A stretch of 40,069 nucleotides of DNA, from contig VBCM01000108.1 in assembly GCA_005883675.1 (NCBI GenBank), positions 1-40,069 of the forward strand. Reading direction: 5' to 3'. The notes beneath the pieces are model-generated. The model made no database searches, had not been told where the DNA came from, and saw only the letters and a program-made list of their open reading frames with translations. This stretch comes from Betaproteobacteria bacterium. GTDB lineage: Bacteria > Pseudomonadota > Gammaproteobacteria > Burkholderiales > SG8-39. Within the stretch, counting starts at the first letter, position 1. Each line of letters starts with the position of its first letter. Positions 16,406 to 24,913 of the stretch are shown piece by piece. The position numbers and the translations under genes are program-made.

Positions 16406-18528
16406 GCTTTGAGCGCTTCCGGGTTGATGGGCAGCTTGCGGATGCGCTTGCCGGTGGCCTTGTAGATCGCGGCGGTGACGGCAGGCGCGAGCGCCGGCAG
16501 GCCCGGCTCACCCATGCCCGTCGCGTGCTCCTTGCTCTTCACGATGTACACCTCGACCTTCGGCATCTCGCTCATGCGCAGCATCGGGTAGGTGTCGAAG
16601 TTGCCCTGCTCGACCTGCCCGTCCTTGAACGTGATCCTGCCGTAGAGCGCCGCGGTGAGACCGAAGACGATCGCGCTCTCGCACTGGCGTTTCACGATCT
16701 CCGGGTTCACCACTTCGCCGCAATCCACTGCGGCGACCACGCGATGTACCTTCGGCCGGCCGTCCTTGTCGACCGAGACCTCGGCGACCTCGGCAACATA
16801 GCTGCCGAACGATTGCGCGACGGCGATGCCGCGATGCACGCCCTGCGGTAGCGGCTTGCCCCAGCCGGCACGCTCGGCAGCGAGCTCGAGCACGCCCTTG
16901 TAGCGCGGCTGCTTGCCGAGCAGCGAGCGGCGAAACTCGAACGGATCCTTGCCCGCGGCGTTCGCCAGCTCGTCGATGAAGCTCTCACTGAAGAAGATGT
17001 TCTGCGAATGGCCGACCGAGCGCCAGAACCACACCTGCACACCCGGCTCCTGCCGCGAGTATTCGACGCGCAGGTTCGGGATGTCGTAGGGCACGTCCTT
17101 CACGCCTTCGACCGCGAAGCTGTCGACGCCGTCGGGCGGGAGCTTCATGAAGCCCGAGGCTTCCATGATCGATGGCGACGCGACGCGCGCGGTGAATGAC
17201 ACGGGCTTGCCGCTCTCGTCCAGGCCGGCAGCGAAGCGAGTCACCGAAGCCGGGCGGTAAAAGTACGCCCGCATGTCGTCCTCGCGCGAGTAGACGAGCT
17301 TGACCGGCTTGCCGGCCATCTTCGAGAGCACGGTCGCGGCGATGGTGAAGTCCGGCGCGAAGCGCCGGCCGAAGCCGCCGCCGAGGAGCATGGTGTTGAC
17401 CTTCACCTGTTTCGGATCGACCGAGCCGACGTGCGACAGGATGCCTTGGTTCGGCCCTTGGGACTGCGTGCCCGCCCAGATTTCGATGCCGTCCTTCTTT
17501 ACCCACGCGGTGGCGTTCATCGGCTCCATGCACGCATGCGCGAGATACGGCGCTTCGTACACCGCTTCCAGCGTCTTCGCGCCGCTTGCCGAGCCGACGC
17601 TGCCTTCGTTGCGCGCCACTTTGCCTTCCTGCTGCGTGGCCTCCGTGAGCATCTTCGTCACGCCTTCGGAGGAGAGGCCCGCGTTCGCGCCCTTGTCCCA
17701 TTGGATCTGCAACGCGTCGCGGCCTTTCTTCGCCTGCCAGTAGCCGTCGGCCAGCACGGCGACGCCCTGCGGGATCTGGATGACCTGCCGCACGCCCTTC
17801 ACCTGCTTGGCCTTGCTGTCGTCCACCGACACGGCCTTGCCGCCGGGCACTGGCGGCTGCGCGAGCACCGCGGTCAGCATGCCGGGCAGGCGCACGTCCA
17901 GGCCGTACTTGCCGCTGCCGTTCACCTTCTGGGGCGTATCGAGGCGCCGCAGGTTCTGGCCGATGATCTTGAACTCGCTTGCGTCCTTGAGCTTCGGCTC
18001 CTTCGGCACCGGTTGCTTCGAGGCGGCGGCGACGAGCTTGCCGTAGGAGAGCTTCTTGCCGCTCTTGTGCACCACCGCGCCCTTCTCGGTGCGGCATTCG
18101 GACGCATCGACTTTCCAGGTCTGCGCCGCGGCTGCGACCAGCATCTCGCGCGCGGCGGCGCCGGCCTTGCGCATCGGCCCCCAGTTGCCGTTAACCGAGG
18201 TCGAGCCGCCGGTCGCCTGGATGCCGAAGATCGGGTTCTTGTACGCCTCATCGACCGGCGCCTGCTCGACGCGCACGCGCGTCCAGTCGGCGTCGAGCTC
18301 CTCCGCGACGAGCTGGGGGATCGCGGTGTGCACGCCCTGTCCCATCTCGGAGAGCCCGACCACGACGGTGACGCGGTCGTCGGCGCCGACTCGCAGATAC
18401 GCGTTCGGCTTGAACTCGGCCGGCGTCGCAGCTTCTGCCAGGCGCTGCGCGCCGGGTAGCGCGAAGCCGATGACGAGCCCGCTCGTTTTGAGGAAGTTGC
18501 GACGCGAAGGCTTGAATGCGGTTCTCAT
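16402..18528 (-). CDS. Molybdopterin-binding subunit of a xanthine dehydrogenase-family hydroxylase (IorB-like), Tat-exported
   Basis: ATG start at 18528; 708 residues. The N-terminus has a twin-arginine signal 'SRRNFLKTSG' followed by a hydrophobic segment, so a folded, cofactor-loaded enzyme is exported to the periplasm. The body matches the IorB/aldehyde dehydrogenase molybdenum subunits: 'MGQGVHTAIPQLVAEELD', 'QATGGSTSVNGNW', 'GGGFGRRFAPDF', and the catalytic Glu in 'GMGEPGLPALAPAV' near the C-terminus. It hydroxylates an N-heteroaromatic or aldehyde substrate using water. The adjacent iron-sulphur subunit completes a two-subunit enzyme without a flavin subunit, so a c-type cytochrome is the probable acceptor. 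Substrate unknown. Confidence 0.9.
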   Translation of the reverse strand: MRTAFKPSRRNFLKTSGLVIGFALPGAQRLAEAATPAEFKPNAYLRVGADDRVTVVVGLSEMGQGVHTAIPQLVAEELDADWTRVRVEQAPVDEAYKNPIFGIQATGGSTSVNGNWGPMRKAGAAAREMLVAAAAQTWKVDASECRTEKGAVVHKSGKKLSYGKLVAAASKQPVPKEPKLKDASEFKIIGQNLRRLDTPQKVNGSGKYGLDVRLPGMLTAVLAQPPVPGGKAVSVDDSKAKQVKGVRQVIQIPQGVAVLADGYWQAKKGRDALQIQWDKGANAGLSSEGVTKMLTEATQQEGKVARNEGSVGSASGAKTLEAVYEAPYLAHACMEPMNATAWVKKDGIEIWAGTQSQGPNQGILSHVGSVDPKQVKVNTMLLGGGFGRRFAPDFTIAATVLSKMAGKPVKLVYSREDDMRAYFYRPASVTRFAAGLDESGKPVSFTARVASPSIMEASGFMKLPPDGVDSFAVEGVKDVPYDIPNLRVEYSRQEPGVQVWFWRSVGHSQNIFFSESFIDELANAAGKDPFEFRRSLLGKQPRYKGVLELAAERAGWGKPLPQGVHRGIAVAQSFGSYVAEVAEVSVDKDGRPKVHRVVAAVDCGEVVNPEIVKRQCESAIVFGLTAALYGRITFKDGQVEQGNFDTYPMLRMSEMPKVEVYIVKSKEHATGMGEPGLPALAPAVTAAIYKATGKRIRKLPINPEALKA

Positions 18529-18538
18529 GGCCGTTCCC

Positions 18539-19000
18539 CTAGGCGCTCAGCGTCGCCGCGGCATCTTTGATGGCGGCGCGGATCTGGTTGTAGGTGCCGC
18601 AGCGGCAGACATTGCCGCTCATCGCGGCGTCGATGTCCCGGTCTGTAGGTTTCGCGTTGGACGCGAGGAGCGCTGCGGCGCTCATGATCTGGCCGCTCTG
18701 GCAGTAGCCGCATTGCGGCACGTCGTGCTTGACCCAGGCGGCCTGGACCGCCTTGCCGACGCGGCTCGCGCTCATCGACTCGATGGTGGTGATCTTGCGG
18801 CCCTCAGCCGCAGAGACCGGCGTCATGCACGAGCGGATCGGCGCGCCGTCGAGGTGCACGGTGCAGGCGCCGCAGAGCGCCATGCCGCAGCCGAACTTCG
18901 TGCCCGTCATGCCGAGCGTGTCGCGCAGCGCCCAGAGGATGGGCGTATCGGCGTCGACGTCGGCCTGCAGCTGCTTGCCGTTGACGTTAAGGGTGACCAT
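18539..19000 (-). CDS. 2Fe-2S subunit of the molybdenum hydroxylase (IorA-like)
   Basis: Start ATG 19000 is preceded by GGGAGGA at 19014-19008; a longer in-frame extension lacks homology. The 153-residue protein carries the ferredoxin-type cluster '[17 protein letters not shown]' and the second cluster domain '[10 protein letters not shown]...GNVCRCGTY', the classical arrangement of xanthine dehydrogenase small subunits. It passes electrons from the molybdenum site to an acceptor. It has no signal of its own and is presumably co-exported with the Tat-tagged large subunit, whose gene starts 10 bases after its stop. It is divergent from dapF. Confidence 0.93.
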   Translation of the reverse strand: MVTLNVNGKQLQADVDADTPILWALRDTLGMTGTKFGCGMALCGACTVHLDGAPIRSCMTPVSAAEGRKITTIESMSASRVGKAVQAAWVKHDVPQCGYCQSGQIMSAAALLASNAKPTDRDIDAAMSGNVCRCGTYNQIRAAIKDAAATLSA

Positions 19001-19094
19001 CCGTATTTCCTCCCGCCGTGTTGGAGGCGCCACAATGTCACTTTCGGCCCGGCGTGTCGATAACCATGTGTTACAGACGTAGCTGAGCAACAGC

Positions 19095-19898
19095 GTGCGC
19101 TTGTCCTTCACCAAGATGCAGGGCGCGGGCAACGACTTCGTCGTGCTCGACTGCACCTCGCGGCCGTTTGCGCTGTCGCGGGCGCAGCTCCACCGCATCG
19201 CTGATCGCCATCTCGGCGTGGGCTGCGACCAGATCCTGGTCGTCGAGCGCCCGCATACACCCGGTGCGGATTTCCGCTATCGCATATTCAACGCGGATGG
19301 CGGCGAGGTCGAGCAGTGCGGCAACGGTGCGCGCTGCTTCGTAAGATACGTGCACGAGCGCGGCCTGACCGGCAAGCGCGAGATCAGCGTGGAGACGCTG
19401 GGCGGCCTCATCCGGCCGCGCCTCGAGGACGATGGCGAAGTGAGCGTGGACATGGGCCGCCCGGTGTACAGCGGCGAGGAAACGCTCGCGCTGGACGGCG
19501 AGCGAGTGGAGCTCGCCATCGTTTCCATGGGGAACCCTCATGCCGTGCAGGTGGTGGCCGATGTCGAGCGGGCGCCTGTCACGACGCAGGGGCCGCGCCT
19601 CGAGCGCCATGCGCGCTTCCCGCAGGGCGTGAATGCCGGTTATATGCAGGTGCGCGAGCGCCATCGCATCGCGCTGCGCGTGTGGGAGCGCGGCGCGGGC
19701 GAGACGCTCTCGTGCGGTACGGGCGCGTGCGCTGCAGTGGTCGCCGGCGTTGCGCAGCGGCGGCTCGATTCGCCGGTGCGCGTCGAGACGCGCGGCGGAG
19801 CGTTGACCATCGCTTGGGCGGGCGGCGACAATGCGGTGGTGATGAAAGGCCCGGCCGAAACCGTCTACGACGGTACGCTGGAAATAAGAGAGCCATGA
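19095..19898 (+). CDS. dapF: Diaminopimelate epimerase
   Basis: GTG start at 19095 gives the family N-terminus '[19 protein letters not shown]'; 267 residues. The two catalytic cysteines are Cys75 in 'EQCGNGARC' and Cys207 in 'LSCGTGACA'. It interconverts LL- and meso-diaminopimelate for lysine and peptidoglycan synthesis. The gene overlaps the DUF484 gene (ATGA), which overlaps xerC, reproducing the conserved E. coli order dapF-yigA-xerC. The small gap to the divergent iron-sulphur gene (94 bases) must hold both promoters. Confidence 0.97.
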   Translation: MRLSFTKMQGAGNDFVVLDCTSRPFALSRAQLHRIADRHLGVGCDQILVVERPHTPGADFRYRIFNADGGEVEQCGNGARCFVRYVHERGLTGKREISVETLGGLIRPRLEDDGEVSVDMGRPVYSGEETLALDGERVELAIVSMGNPHAVQVVADVERAPVTTQGPRLERHARFPQGVNAGYMQVRERHRIALRVWERGAGETLSCGTGACAAVVAGVAQRRLDSPVRVETRGGALTIAWAGGDNAVVMKGPAETVYDGTLEIREP

Positions 19899-20539
19899 AC
19901 ACCGACGATCTCGCTCGCTTCCTGCGCGCAAATCCGCAGTTCTTCGACCAGAACCCCGAACTCCTCGAATCGCTCCAGGTGCCGCATCCGCATGGCGGCC
20001 GGGCGATTCCGCTCGCCGAGCGCCAGACGGTGGCGCTGCGCGAGAAGGCGCGCGTGCTCGAAGGCCGGCTCGGCGAGCTCATCTCCAACGCCGCGCAGAA
20101 CGACGCCATCAGCGAGAAGGTGCATCGCCTGACGGTGGCGCTCGTCGGCGCGCGCGACTTCCCGGCGCTCGCCCGGTCGCTCTACTTTCACCTGCGCGAG
20201 GATTTCGCCGTGCCGCACGTGGCGCTGCGCGTCTGGGGGAAGAGCGTGCCCGTCGATTTCGACGAGGCGCGGCCGGTCGCAGAGCACGAGCGTCACCAGG
20301 CGGCGCTGATGGGCGCGCCGCAGTGCGGCCCGGCGCAAGGCAATGCGTTCGTCGCCTGGTTCGGCGACGCCGCGGAGCACATCCGCTCGCTCGCGCTGGT
20401 GCCGCTCGGCGAGACGGCGGTGTTCGGGCTCCTCGCGATGGGCAGCGAAGATCCGAAGCGCTTCTATCCCGACATGGGGACGCTCTACCTGCGGCGCATC
20501 GGCGAGCTCTGCGCGGCCGGCGTCGCTGCCCGCCTGTAG
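19895..20539 (+). CDS. DUF484 family protein (YigA-like)
   Basis: ATG 19895 lies in the dapF stop; 214 residues. The signature '[40 protein letters not shown]' is the DUF484 N-terminal block. A GAF-like region follows, with '[38 protein letters not shown]'. The molecular role is unknown; it is constantly linked to dapF and xerC in proteobacteria. Its TAG shares one base with the xerC GTG, implying translational coupling with the recombinase. Confidence 0.9.
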   Translation: MNTDDLARFLRANPQFFDQNPELLESLQVPHPHGGRAIPLAERQTVALREKARVLEGRLGELISNAAQNDAISEKVHRLTVALVGARDFPALARSLYFHLREDFAVPHVALRVWGKSVPVDFDEARPVAEHERHQAALMGAPQCGPAQGNAFVAWFGDAAEHIRSLALVPLGETAVFGLLAMGSEDPKRFYPDMGTLYLRRIGELCAAGVAARL

Positions 20540-21426
20540 TGGATGCCCAGCACGCCGAGGACTATCTCGCCGCGCTTAAGCACCAGCGGCGCCTCGCGCC
20601 GGCGACGCTCGAGAATTACCGCCGCGCCCTCGCGCTCCTGCTCGGGCTGCACAAGCCGCCGCTCGCCGCGCTGGAGCCGGCCCAGGTACGCCGCGCGATC
20701 GCGCTGCTGCATGCCAAGGGCCTTGCGCCGCGCACGCTGGCACTGATTCTCAGCGCTTGGCGCGGCTGGTTCCGCTGGCTCGCCCGGCATCGCGGCTTCC
20801 GTGCGAACCCGGTGCTCGGCATCCGTGCGCCGAAGGCGGCACGGCCGCTGCCGAAGGCGCTGACCGTGGAGGCGACCCAGCGCCTGCTCGATGCCGAGGG
20901 CGAAGCAACGCCGCTCGCACTGCGCGACCGTGCGATGTTCGAGCTGCTTTACTCCTCCGGCCTGCGGCTCGCCGAGCTCGTCGCGCTCGATCTTGGCGAT
21001 GGCCGCCTCGACCTGCGGCAGGGCGAAGTGACCGTCACCGGCAAAGGCGCGAAGACGCGCAGCGTGCCGATCGGCGCCAAGGCGCGCGACGCGCTGCATG
21101 CGTGGCTCGCGGTCCGCGGCCAGGTGGCGCCGCCGGCGGAGAAGGCGCTTTTCGTCGGCGCGCGCGGCGCACGCATCTCGCCCGCGGTGGTCGGCGCGCG
21201 CCTCGCGGCCTGGGCGCGCAAGCGCGGCTTGCCTGAGCGCGTCCATCCGCACATGCTGCGCCACTCGTTCGCCACGCACATGCTGCAATCGTCGCAGGAC
21301 TTGCGCGCCGTGCAGGAGCTCCTCGGCCACGCGAGCATCTCCACCACGCAGGTCTATACGCACCTCGACTTCCAGGCGCTCGCCAAGGTCTACGACGCCG
21401 CGCATCCCCGCGCGCGCAAGAAATGA
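20539..21426 (+). CDS. xerC: Tyrosine recombinase XerC
   Basis: GTG start at 20539 overlaps the DUF484 stop by one base; 295 residues as expected for XerC. An N-terminal SAM-like core-binding domain (about 1-90) is followed by the catalytic domain with the complete set: Arg143 ('SSGLRLAEL'), Lys169 ('TGKGAKTR'), His238-x2-Arg241 ('HMLRHSFATH'), His264 ('LGHASIS') and nucleophile Tyr273 ('QVYTH'). Genomic position behind dapF-DUF484 supports chromosomal dimer resolution (dif site, with XerD and FtsK) rather than a mobile-element integrase. Confidence 0.96.
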   Translation: MDAQHAEDYLAALKHQRRLAPATLENYRRALALLLGLHKPPLAALEPAQVRRAIALLHAKGLAPRTLALILSAWRGWFRWLARHRGFRANPVLGIRAPKAARPLPKALTVEATQRLLDAEGEATPLALRDRAMFELLYSSGLRLAELVALDLGDGRLDLRQGEVTVTGKGAKTRSVPIGAKARDALHAWLAVRGQVAPPAEKALFVGARGARISPAVVGARLAAWARKRGLPERVHPHMLRHSFATHMLQSSQDLRAVQELLGHASISTTQVYTHLDFQALAKVYDAAHPRARKK

Positions 21427-22604
21427 TTCAGCTCAAGCGCGGGCGCGAGAAATCGCTCAAGCGCCGCCACCCGTGGATCTTCTCCGGCGCCGTGGAAAAA
21501 GTGAGCGGCAAGCCGCAGAGCGGGGATACCGTGGAACTGCGCTCGGCTTCCGGCGAGGTGCTGGCGCGCGCGGCCTATAGCCCGCAATCGCAGATCCGGG
21601 CGCGGGTCTGGACATTCGATACGGCGCAGGAAGTCGATGCGGCGTTCTTCCGCCAGCGAATCACGCAGGCGCTCGCCCTGCGCGAGGGCTTGCCCGCCGC
21701 CAAGCACGGCAACGCCATGCGCCTTGTGCACGCGGAGAGCGACGGCCTGCCGGGCCTCGTCGTCGATCGCTACGCGGACGTGCTGGTGGCCCAGTTCCTC
21801 GCCGCCGGGGTCGAGCGCTGGCGCGAGCCGATCTTCGACGCGCTCGCCGAGCTCACCGGCTGCTCGGCGATCTACGAGCGCTCGGACGCCGAGACGCGCA
21901 AGCTCGAGGGCCTCGAGGCGCGCGCCGGCTTCGTGCGCGGCAACCGCGAGGCATCGCGCTGTCCGATCATCGAGTACGGGCTCAACTTCAAGGTGGACGT
22001 CGAGCAGGGCCAGAAAACCGGCTTCTTTCTCGACCAGCGCGAGAACCGCCAGCAGGTGCGCGCGCTCGCCGCGGGCCGCGAAGTGCTCGACGGCTTCTGC
22101 TACACCGGCGGCTTCGCCATCAACGCGCTCGCCGGCGGCGCGGCCCGCGTCACCGCGGTGGAGAGCTCGGCGCCCTCGCTCGAGGTGGCGCGCGAGAATC
22201 TCGCCGCCAACGCGCTCGACGGCCCGAAGGTCGAGTTCGTGCACGCCGATGCCTTCAGCCACCTGCGCACGCTGCGCGACCGTGGCGCGCATTTCGACCT
22301 CGTGGTGCTCGATCCGCCGAAGTTCGCGCCGACCGCGGCCCAGGCGCGCAACGCGGCGCGCGCTTATAAAGACATCAACCTGCTGGCGCTCAAGCTGCTA
22401 AGGCCCGGCGGACTGCTCGCCACCTTCTCATGCTCGGGCGGCGTGGACGCAGCGCTCTTCCAGTCGATCGTCGCCGGGGCGGCGCTCGATGCGGGCGTCG
22501 AGGCGAAGATCATCGAGCGCTACAGCGCGGCCGCCGATCATCCGGTGGCGCTGCAATTTCCGGAAGGCGAGTATCTGAAGGGACTGCTCGTACTGCGCGC
22601 CTAG
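21423..22604 (+). CDS. rlmI: 23S rRNA cytosine methyltransferase, RlmI-type (PUA + SAM methylase)
   Basis: ATG 21423 overlaps the xerC stop (ATGA); 393 residues. An N-terminal PUA domain ('LKRRHPWIFSGAVEKVSGKPQSGD') precedes an EEHEE-type middle domain and a Rossmann methylase: 'EVLDGFCYTGGFAINALAGGAARVTAVESS' is motif I-II, 'DLVVLDPPKFAP' is motif IV, and 'ATFSCSGGVD' holds the catalytic Cys region. E. coli RlmI makes m5C1962 in 23S rRNA; the homology is along the whole length, so the same role is likely. Confidence 0.88.
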   Translation: MIQLKRGREKSLKRRHPWIFSGAVEKVSGKPQSGDTVELRSASGEVLARAAYSPQSQIRARVWTFDTAQEVDAAFFRQRITQALALREGLPAAKHGNAMRLVHAESDGLPGLVVDRYADVLVAQFLAAGVERWREPIFDALAELTGCSAIYERSDAETRKLEGLEARAGFVRGNREASRCPIIEYGLNFKVDVEQGQKTGFFLDQRENRQQVRALAAGREVLDGFCYTGGFAINALAGGAARVTAVESSAPSLEVARENLAANALDGPKVEFVHADAFSHLRTLRDRGAHFDLVVLDPPKFAPTAAQARNAARAYKDINLLALKLLRPGGLLATFSCSGGVDAALFQSIVAGAALDAGVEAKIIERYSAAADHPVALQFPEGEYLKGLLVLRA

Positions 22605-22707
22605 CTTGTTTCGGACGTTCCGATAAGAAAGCGATTTCATGGCTGCGCGATATCCCGTTCACAAAGGACCTGATACATGTTCGGCGTCCCCCCCAACGGA
22701 GATCGTC

Positions 22708-23349
22708 GTGAAGCGAGTTCAACCGGCACTACTGGTCCTGTCGTTGCTGCTATCCGTTCTCATCCCCTTCGCAACTGCTAAAGCGGACGATGCGCGCAAG
22801 GCGCGCTCGATGGGCGCTCTCACCCTACCCATTGCGGGCACGGCAATAGATGCAGCAGGTACGTCCTTCAGCGGCACGCTGACGATCAATCGTTTTGCGG
22901 AGCAGAACCAGCAACTGGTGGCAATCGGATTCGTGCGCGGGACGGTGACCACTGCCGGCCAAGCGGTGAAGTCCGGGCTGCAGGACATCGTGCTGCCAGT
23001 GAACCTCGGCCAGCGAACCGCGAGCCTCGGAGTACCGCCCTCGACAGCAGCTCGACTCATGCCGGCGTCGTGGACCGAGGCGGCCGGCGGCCGGTTCATC
23101 CTGGCGCAAGCACAGACATGCGGGATCCTTCACCTCGACATCGGGGGCGACAGCGTCGATCTGCTGGGCTTTAGGTTTACCCTGAGTCCGATCACGCTCG
23201 ACATCTCCGGCGACTCAGCCGGGCCCCTCGGCGCGCTCGTTTGTCAAATCGTTGCGCTTCTTGGCACCGTAGCGAATGTCGTCGGTCTTCTCAACAACTT
23301 GCTAGGAGCGCTCACCGGCCTAGTGGGCGGAGTGACCGGCGGTCTTTGA
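22708..23349 (+). CDS. Secreted hypothetical protein with Leu/Gly-rich C-terminus
   Basis: I chose GTG 22708, preceded by CGGAG, over an upstream ATG at 22639; 213 residues. A signal peptide ends near 'ATAKADD'. The mature part has a beta-rich region with 'GTSFSGTLTINRFAEQNQQLVAIGFVRGTV'. A segment 'GILHLDIGGDSVDLLGFRFTLSPITLDISGDSAGPLGALVCQIVALL' follows, then a repetitive hydrophobic tail rich in Leu, Gly and Asn. This central pattern recalls a widespread but uncharacterised family of exported proteins with a 'LgPl.LnLLGl.v.l..v.l.i.a..G.GnLlg.lLC' motif. Codon use is less GC-biased than in its neighbours. No function can be proposed. Confidence 0.7.
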   Translation: MKRVQPALLVLSLLLSVLIPFATAKADDARKARSMGALTLPIAGTAIDAAGTSFSGTLTINRFAEQNQQLVAIGFVRGTVTTAGQAVKSGLQDIVLPVNLGQRTASLGVPPSTAARLMPASWTEAAGGRFILAQAQTCGILHLDIGGDSVDLLGFRFTLSPITLDISGDSAGPLGALVCQIVALLGTVANVVGLLNNLLGALTGLVGGVTGGL

Positions 23350-23352
23350 TCG

Positions 23353-23399
23353 GAGGAGAGGGGCGCGGCCGAAGAGCGCTTCGCGCCGCGCCTCTCCTC
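23353..23399. terminator. Long imperfect hairpin between convergent genes
   Basis: Between two convergent genes, GAGGAGAGG...GCGCGGC...GAAG (23353-23374) pairs with CTTC...GCCGCGC...CCTCTCCTC (23379-23399) with small bulges and an AGCG loop. That is about 20 paired positions, the strongest structure in this gap. There is no T-run on either side, so it may be a bidirectional terminator of atypical form or an RNA 3'-end stabiliser. Confidence 0.5.
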
Positions 23400-23429
23400 G
23401 TTGAATACGGCTCGTTCTTCGGACCCGAA

Positions 23430-23846
23430 CTACTGCGCGTCGCGGAGCAAGGTGAGGAGCACGCTCGGGTCGTAGGGCTTCGCGAGGTAGTAGTTGAAGC
23501 CGGCCAGCTTGCCGAGGATCTGGTCGGCCGATTGCTTGTACACGCCGCTGATCGCGATCAGCAGCGGACGCTCTTGTCCGCACACCTGGCGGATCTTGCG
23601 CGCGACGTCCCAGCCGCTCATCCCGGGCATGGCGATGTCGAGCAGCACGACGTCCGGATCGAATTCGCGCAGTGCCGCCATGACATCGGTACCGCTATAT
23701 ACACCCTGCGCTTCGTGACCGTCCTCGCGCAGGAGCTCCATCAACGTAAGGACAGTGTCGTGCTCATCGTCCGCTACCAGCACGCGCAGCGCGCGGCGCA
23801 CCCGCTGAAGGGTCGGCTCGGTATTGGTGTGCCCGCTTGGCGTCAT
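23430..23846 (-). CDS. Stand-alone response regulator receiver protein (CheY-like)
   Basis: ATG start at 23846; 138 residues, a single receiver domain with about 20 extra N-terminal residues. The acidic pair is Asp26/Asp27 ('LVADDEHDTV'), the phospho-acceptor Asp70 ('VVLLDIAMPGMSGWD'), the switch Ser100 ('AISGVY') and Lys123 ('LAKPYD'). No output domain or neighbouring histidine kinase is present, so the cognate kinase must be elsewhere. The 'GYDVARKIR'-like tail and 'KPYDP' loop resemble receivers of hybrid-kinase pathways rather than chemotaxis CheY. Confidence 0.9.
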   Translation of the reverse strand: MTPSGHTNTEPTLQRVRRALRVLVADDEHDTVLTLMELLREDGHEAQGVYSGTDVMAALREFDPDVVLLDIAMPGMSGWDVARKIRQVCGQERPLLIAISGVYKQSADQILGKLAGFNYYLAKPYDPSVLLTLLRDAQ

Positions 23847-23902
23847 CGGCGGCGGATTCTACCTATGTTTGAGATTTGACGTCACCGCGCGAGCGGCGGT
23901 GC

Positions 23903-23918
23903 AATGTCATTGGACGTT
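23903..23918. promoter_or_regulatory. Imperfect inverted repeat upstream of the COG0523 GTPase gene
   Basis: AATGTC-ATTG-GACGTT forms a 6-4-6 imperfect inverted repeat directly against a TAAAAT box (23918-23923) that could be the -10 of the GTPase gene. The position suits a repressor site, and a Zur-type operator would suit the gene, but the match to the known AATGTTATA-type Zur box is weak. Confidence 0.25.
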
Positions 23919-23944
23919 AAAATCGGCCGATGCAAGAAGCGAAC

Positions 23945-24913
23945 ATGGTGCCCGTCACCATCCTGACGGGATTTCTCGGCAGCGGCAAGACCACGCTGCT
24001 GAACCGCATCCTCAAGGAAGACCACGGCCAGCGCATCGCGGTGATCGAGAACGAGTACGGCGAGGTCGGCATCGACAACGTCATCATCGAAAAATCCGAC
24101 GAGCAGATCCTCATGATGAACAACGGCTGCATCTGCTGCACCGTGCGCGGCGATCTGATCCGCCTCCTCGGCTCGCTCAAGGAAAAGCGCGAAGGGGGCG
24201 AGCTCAAGTTCGACCGCGTGGTGATCGAGACGACCGGCATGGCCGATCCAGGACCGGTGGCGCAGACCTTCTTCACCGACGATGAGATCGGCAACTACTA
24301 TCTGCTCGACTCGATCATCACCCTGGTGGACGCGAAGCACGCGCCCACGCAGCTCGATGAATTCCACGAGGCACAGGAGCAGGTCGGCTTCGCCGACCGG
24401 ATACTCATGTCGAAGACCGACCTCGTCTCGCGCGAGGAGGTGGAGCGCCTGTCGCTGCGCATCCGCAAGATGAACCCGCGCGCGCCGATCAAGCACGTGC
24501 ACTTCGGCAACGCGCCGCTCGCCGAGGTGCTCGACATCCGCGGCTTCAACCTGAACGCGATCCTCGAGCTCGATCCGAACTTCCTCACCGACATCGCGCA
24601 CGAGCACCACGACGAGGTGGAGTCGTTCGTCTTTCGCGCGGACAAGCCCTTCGATGGCCAGAAGCTCGAGCAGTTCCTCTCGGGAATGATCCAGGTCTAT
24701 GGACCGGATCTCCTGCGCTACAAGGGCATCCTGTGGATGAAGGGCAACCCGCGCCGCGTCGTCTTCCAGGGCGTGCACATGATGATGGGCGGCGACATGG
24801 GCAAGCCCTGGGCGAAGGGCGAGAAGAAGCAGTCGCTGCTCGTCTTCATCGGCAAGAAGCTGCCGCGCGATCTCTTCGTCGCCGGGCTGCAGGAGTGCCT
24901 CGCGAGCCGCTAA
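23945..24913 (+). CDS. COG0523 (CobW/ZNG1-type) GTPase metallochaperone
   Basis: Start ATG 23945 is favoured by an upstream AAGAAG; ATG 23930 in the same frame is the alternative (five more residues). Walker A is 'GFLGSGKTT', the metal-binding 'GCICC' lies at residues 61-65, 'ETTGMADPGPV' is the Walker B/switch region and 'SKTD' the guanine motif. A C-terminal CobW domain follows, with a His-rich 'AHEHHDEVESF' stretch. Family members move Zn, Co or Fe to client enzymes, often under zinc starvation. The neighbouring ZIP transporter and zinc-type binding proteins favour zinc. Its TAA overlaps the stop of the convergent ZIP gene. Confidence 0.92.
   Translation: MVPVTILTGFLGSGKTTLLNRILKEDHGQRIAVIENEYGEVGIDNVIIEKSDEQILMMNNGCICCTVRGDLIRLLGSLKEKREGGELKFDRVVIETTGMADPGPVAQTFFTDDEIGNYYLLDSIITLVDAKHAPTQLDEFHEAQEQVGFADRILMSKTDLVSREEVERLSLRIRKMNPRAPIKHVHFGNAPLAEVLDIRGFNLNAILELDPNFLTDIAHEHHDEVESFVFRADKPFDGQKLEQFLSGMIQVYGPDLLRYKGILWMKGNPRRVVFQGVHMMMGGDMGKPWAKGEKKQSLLVFIGKKLPRDLFVAGLQECLASR

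Noticed and set aside
20539-21426. Phage or integron integrase
   Set aside because: The tyrosine recombinase sits in the conserved dapF-DUF484-xerC order with no attachment site, cassettes or phage genes nearby, so it is chromosomal XerC.
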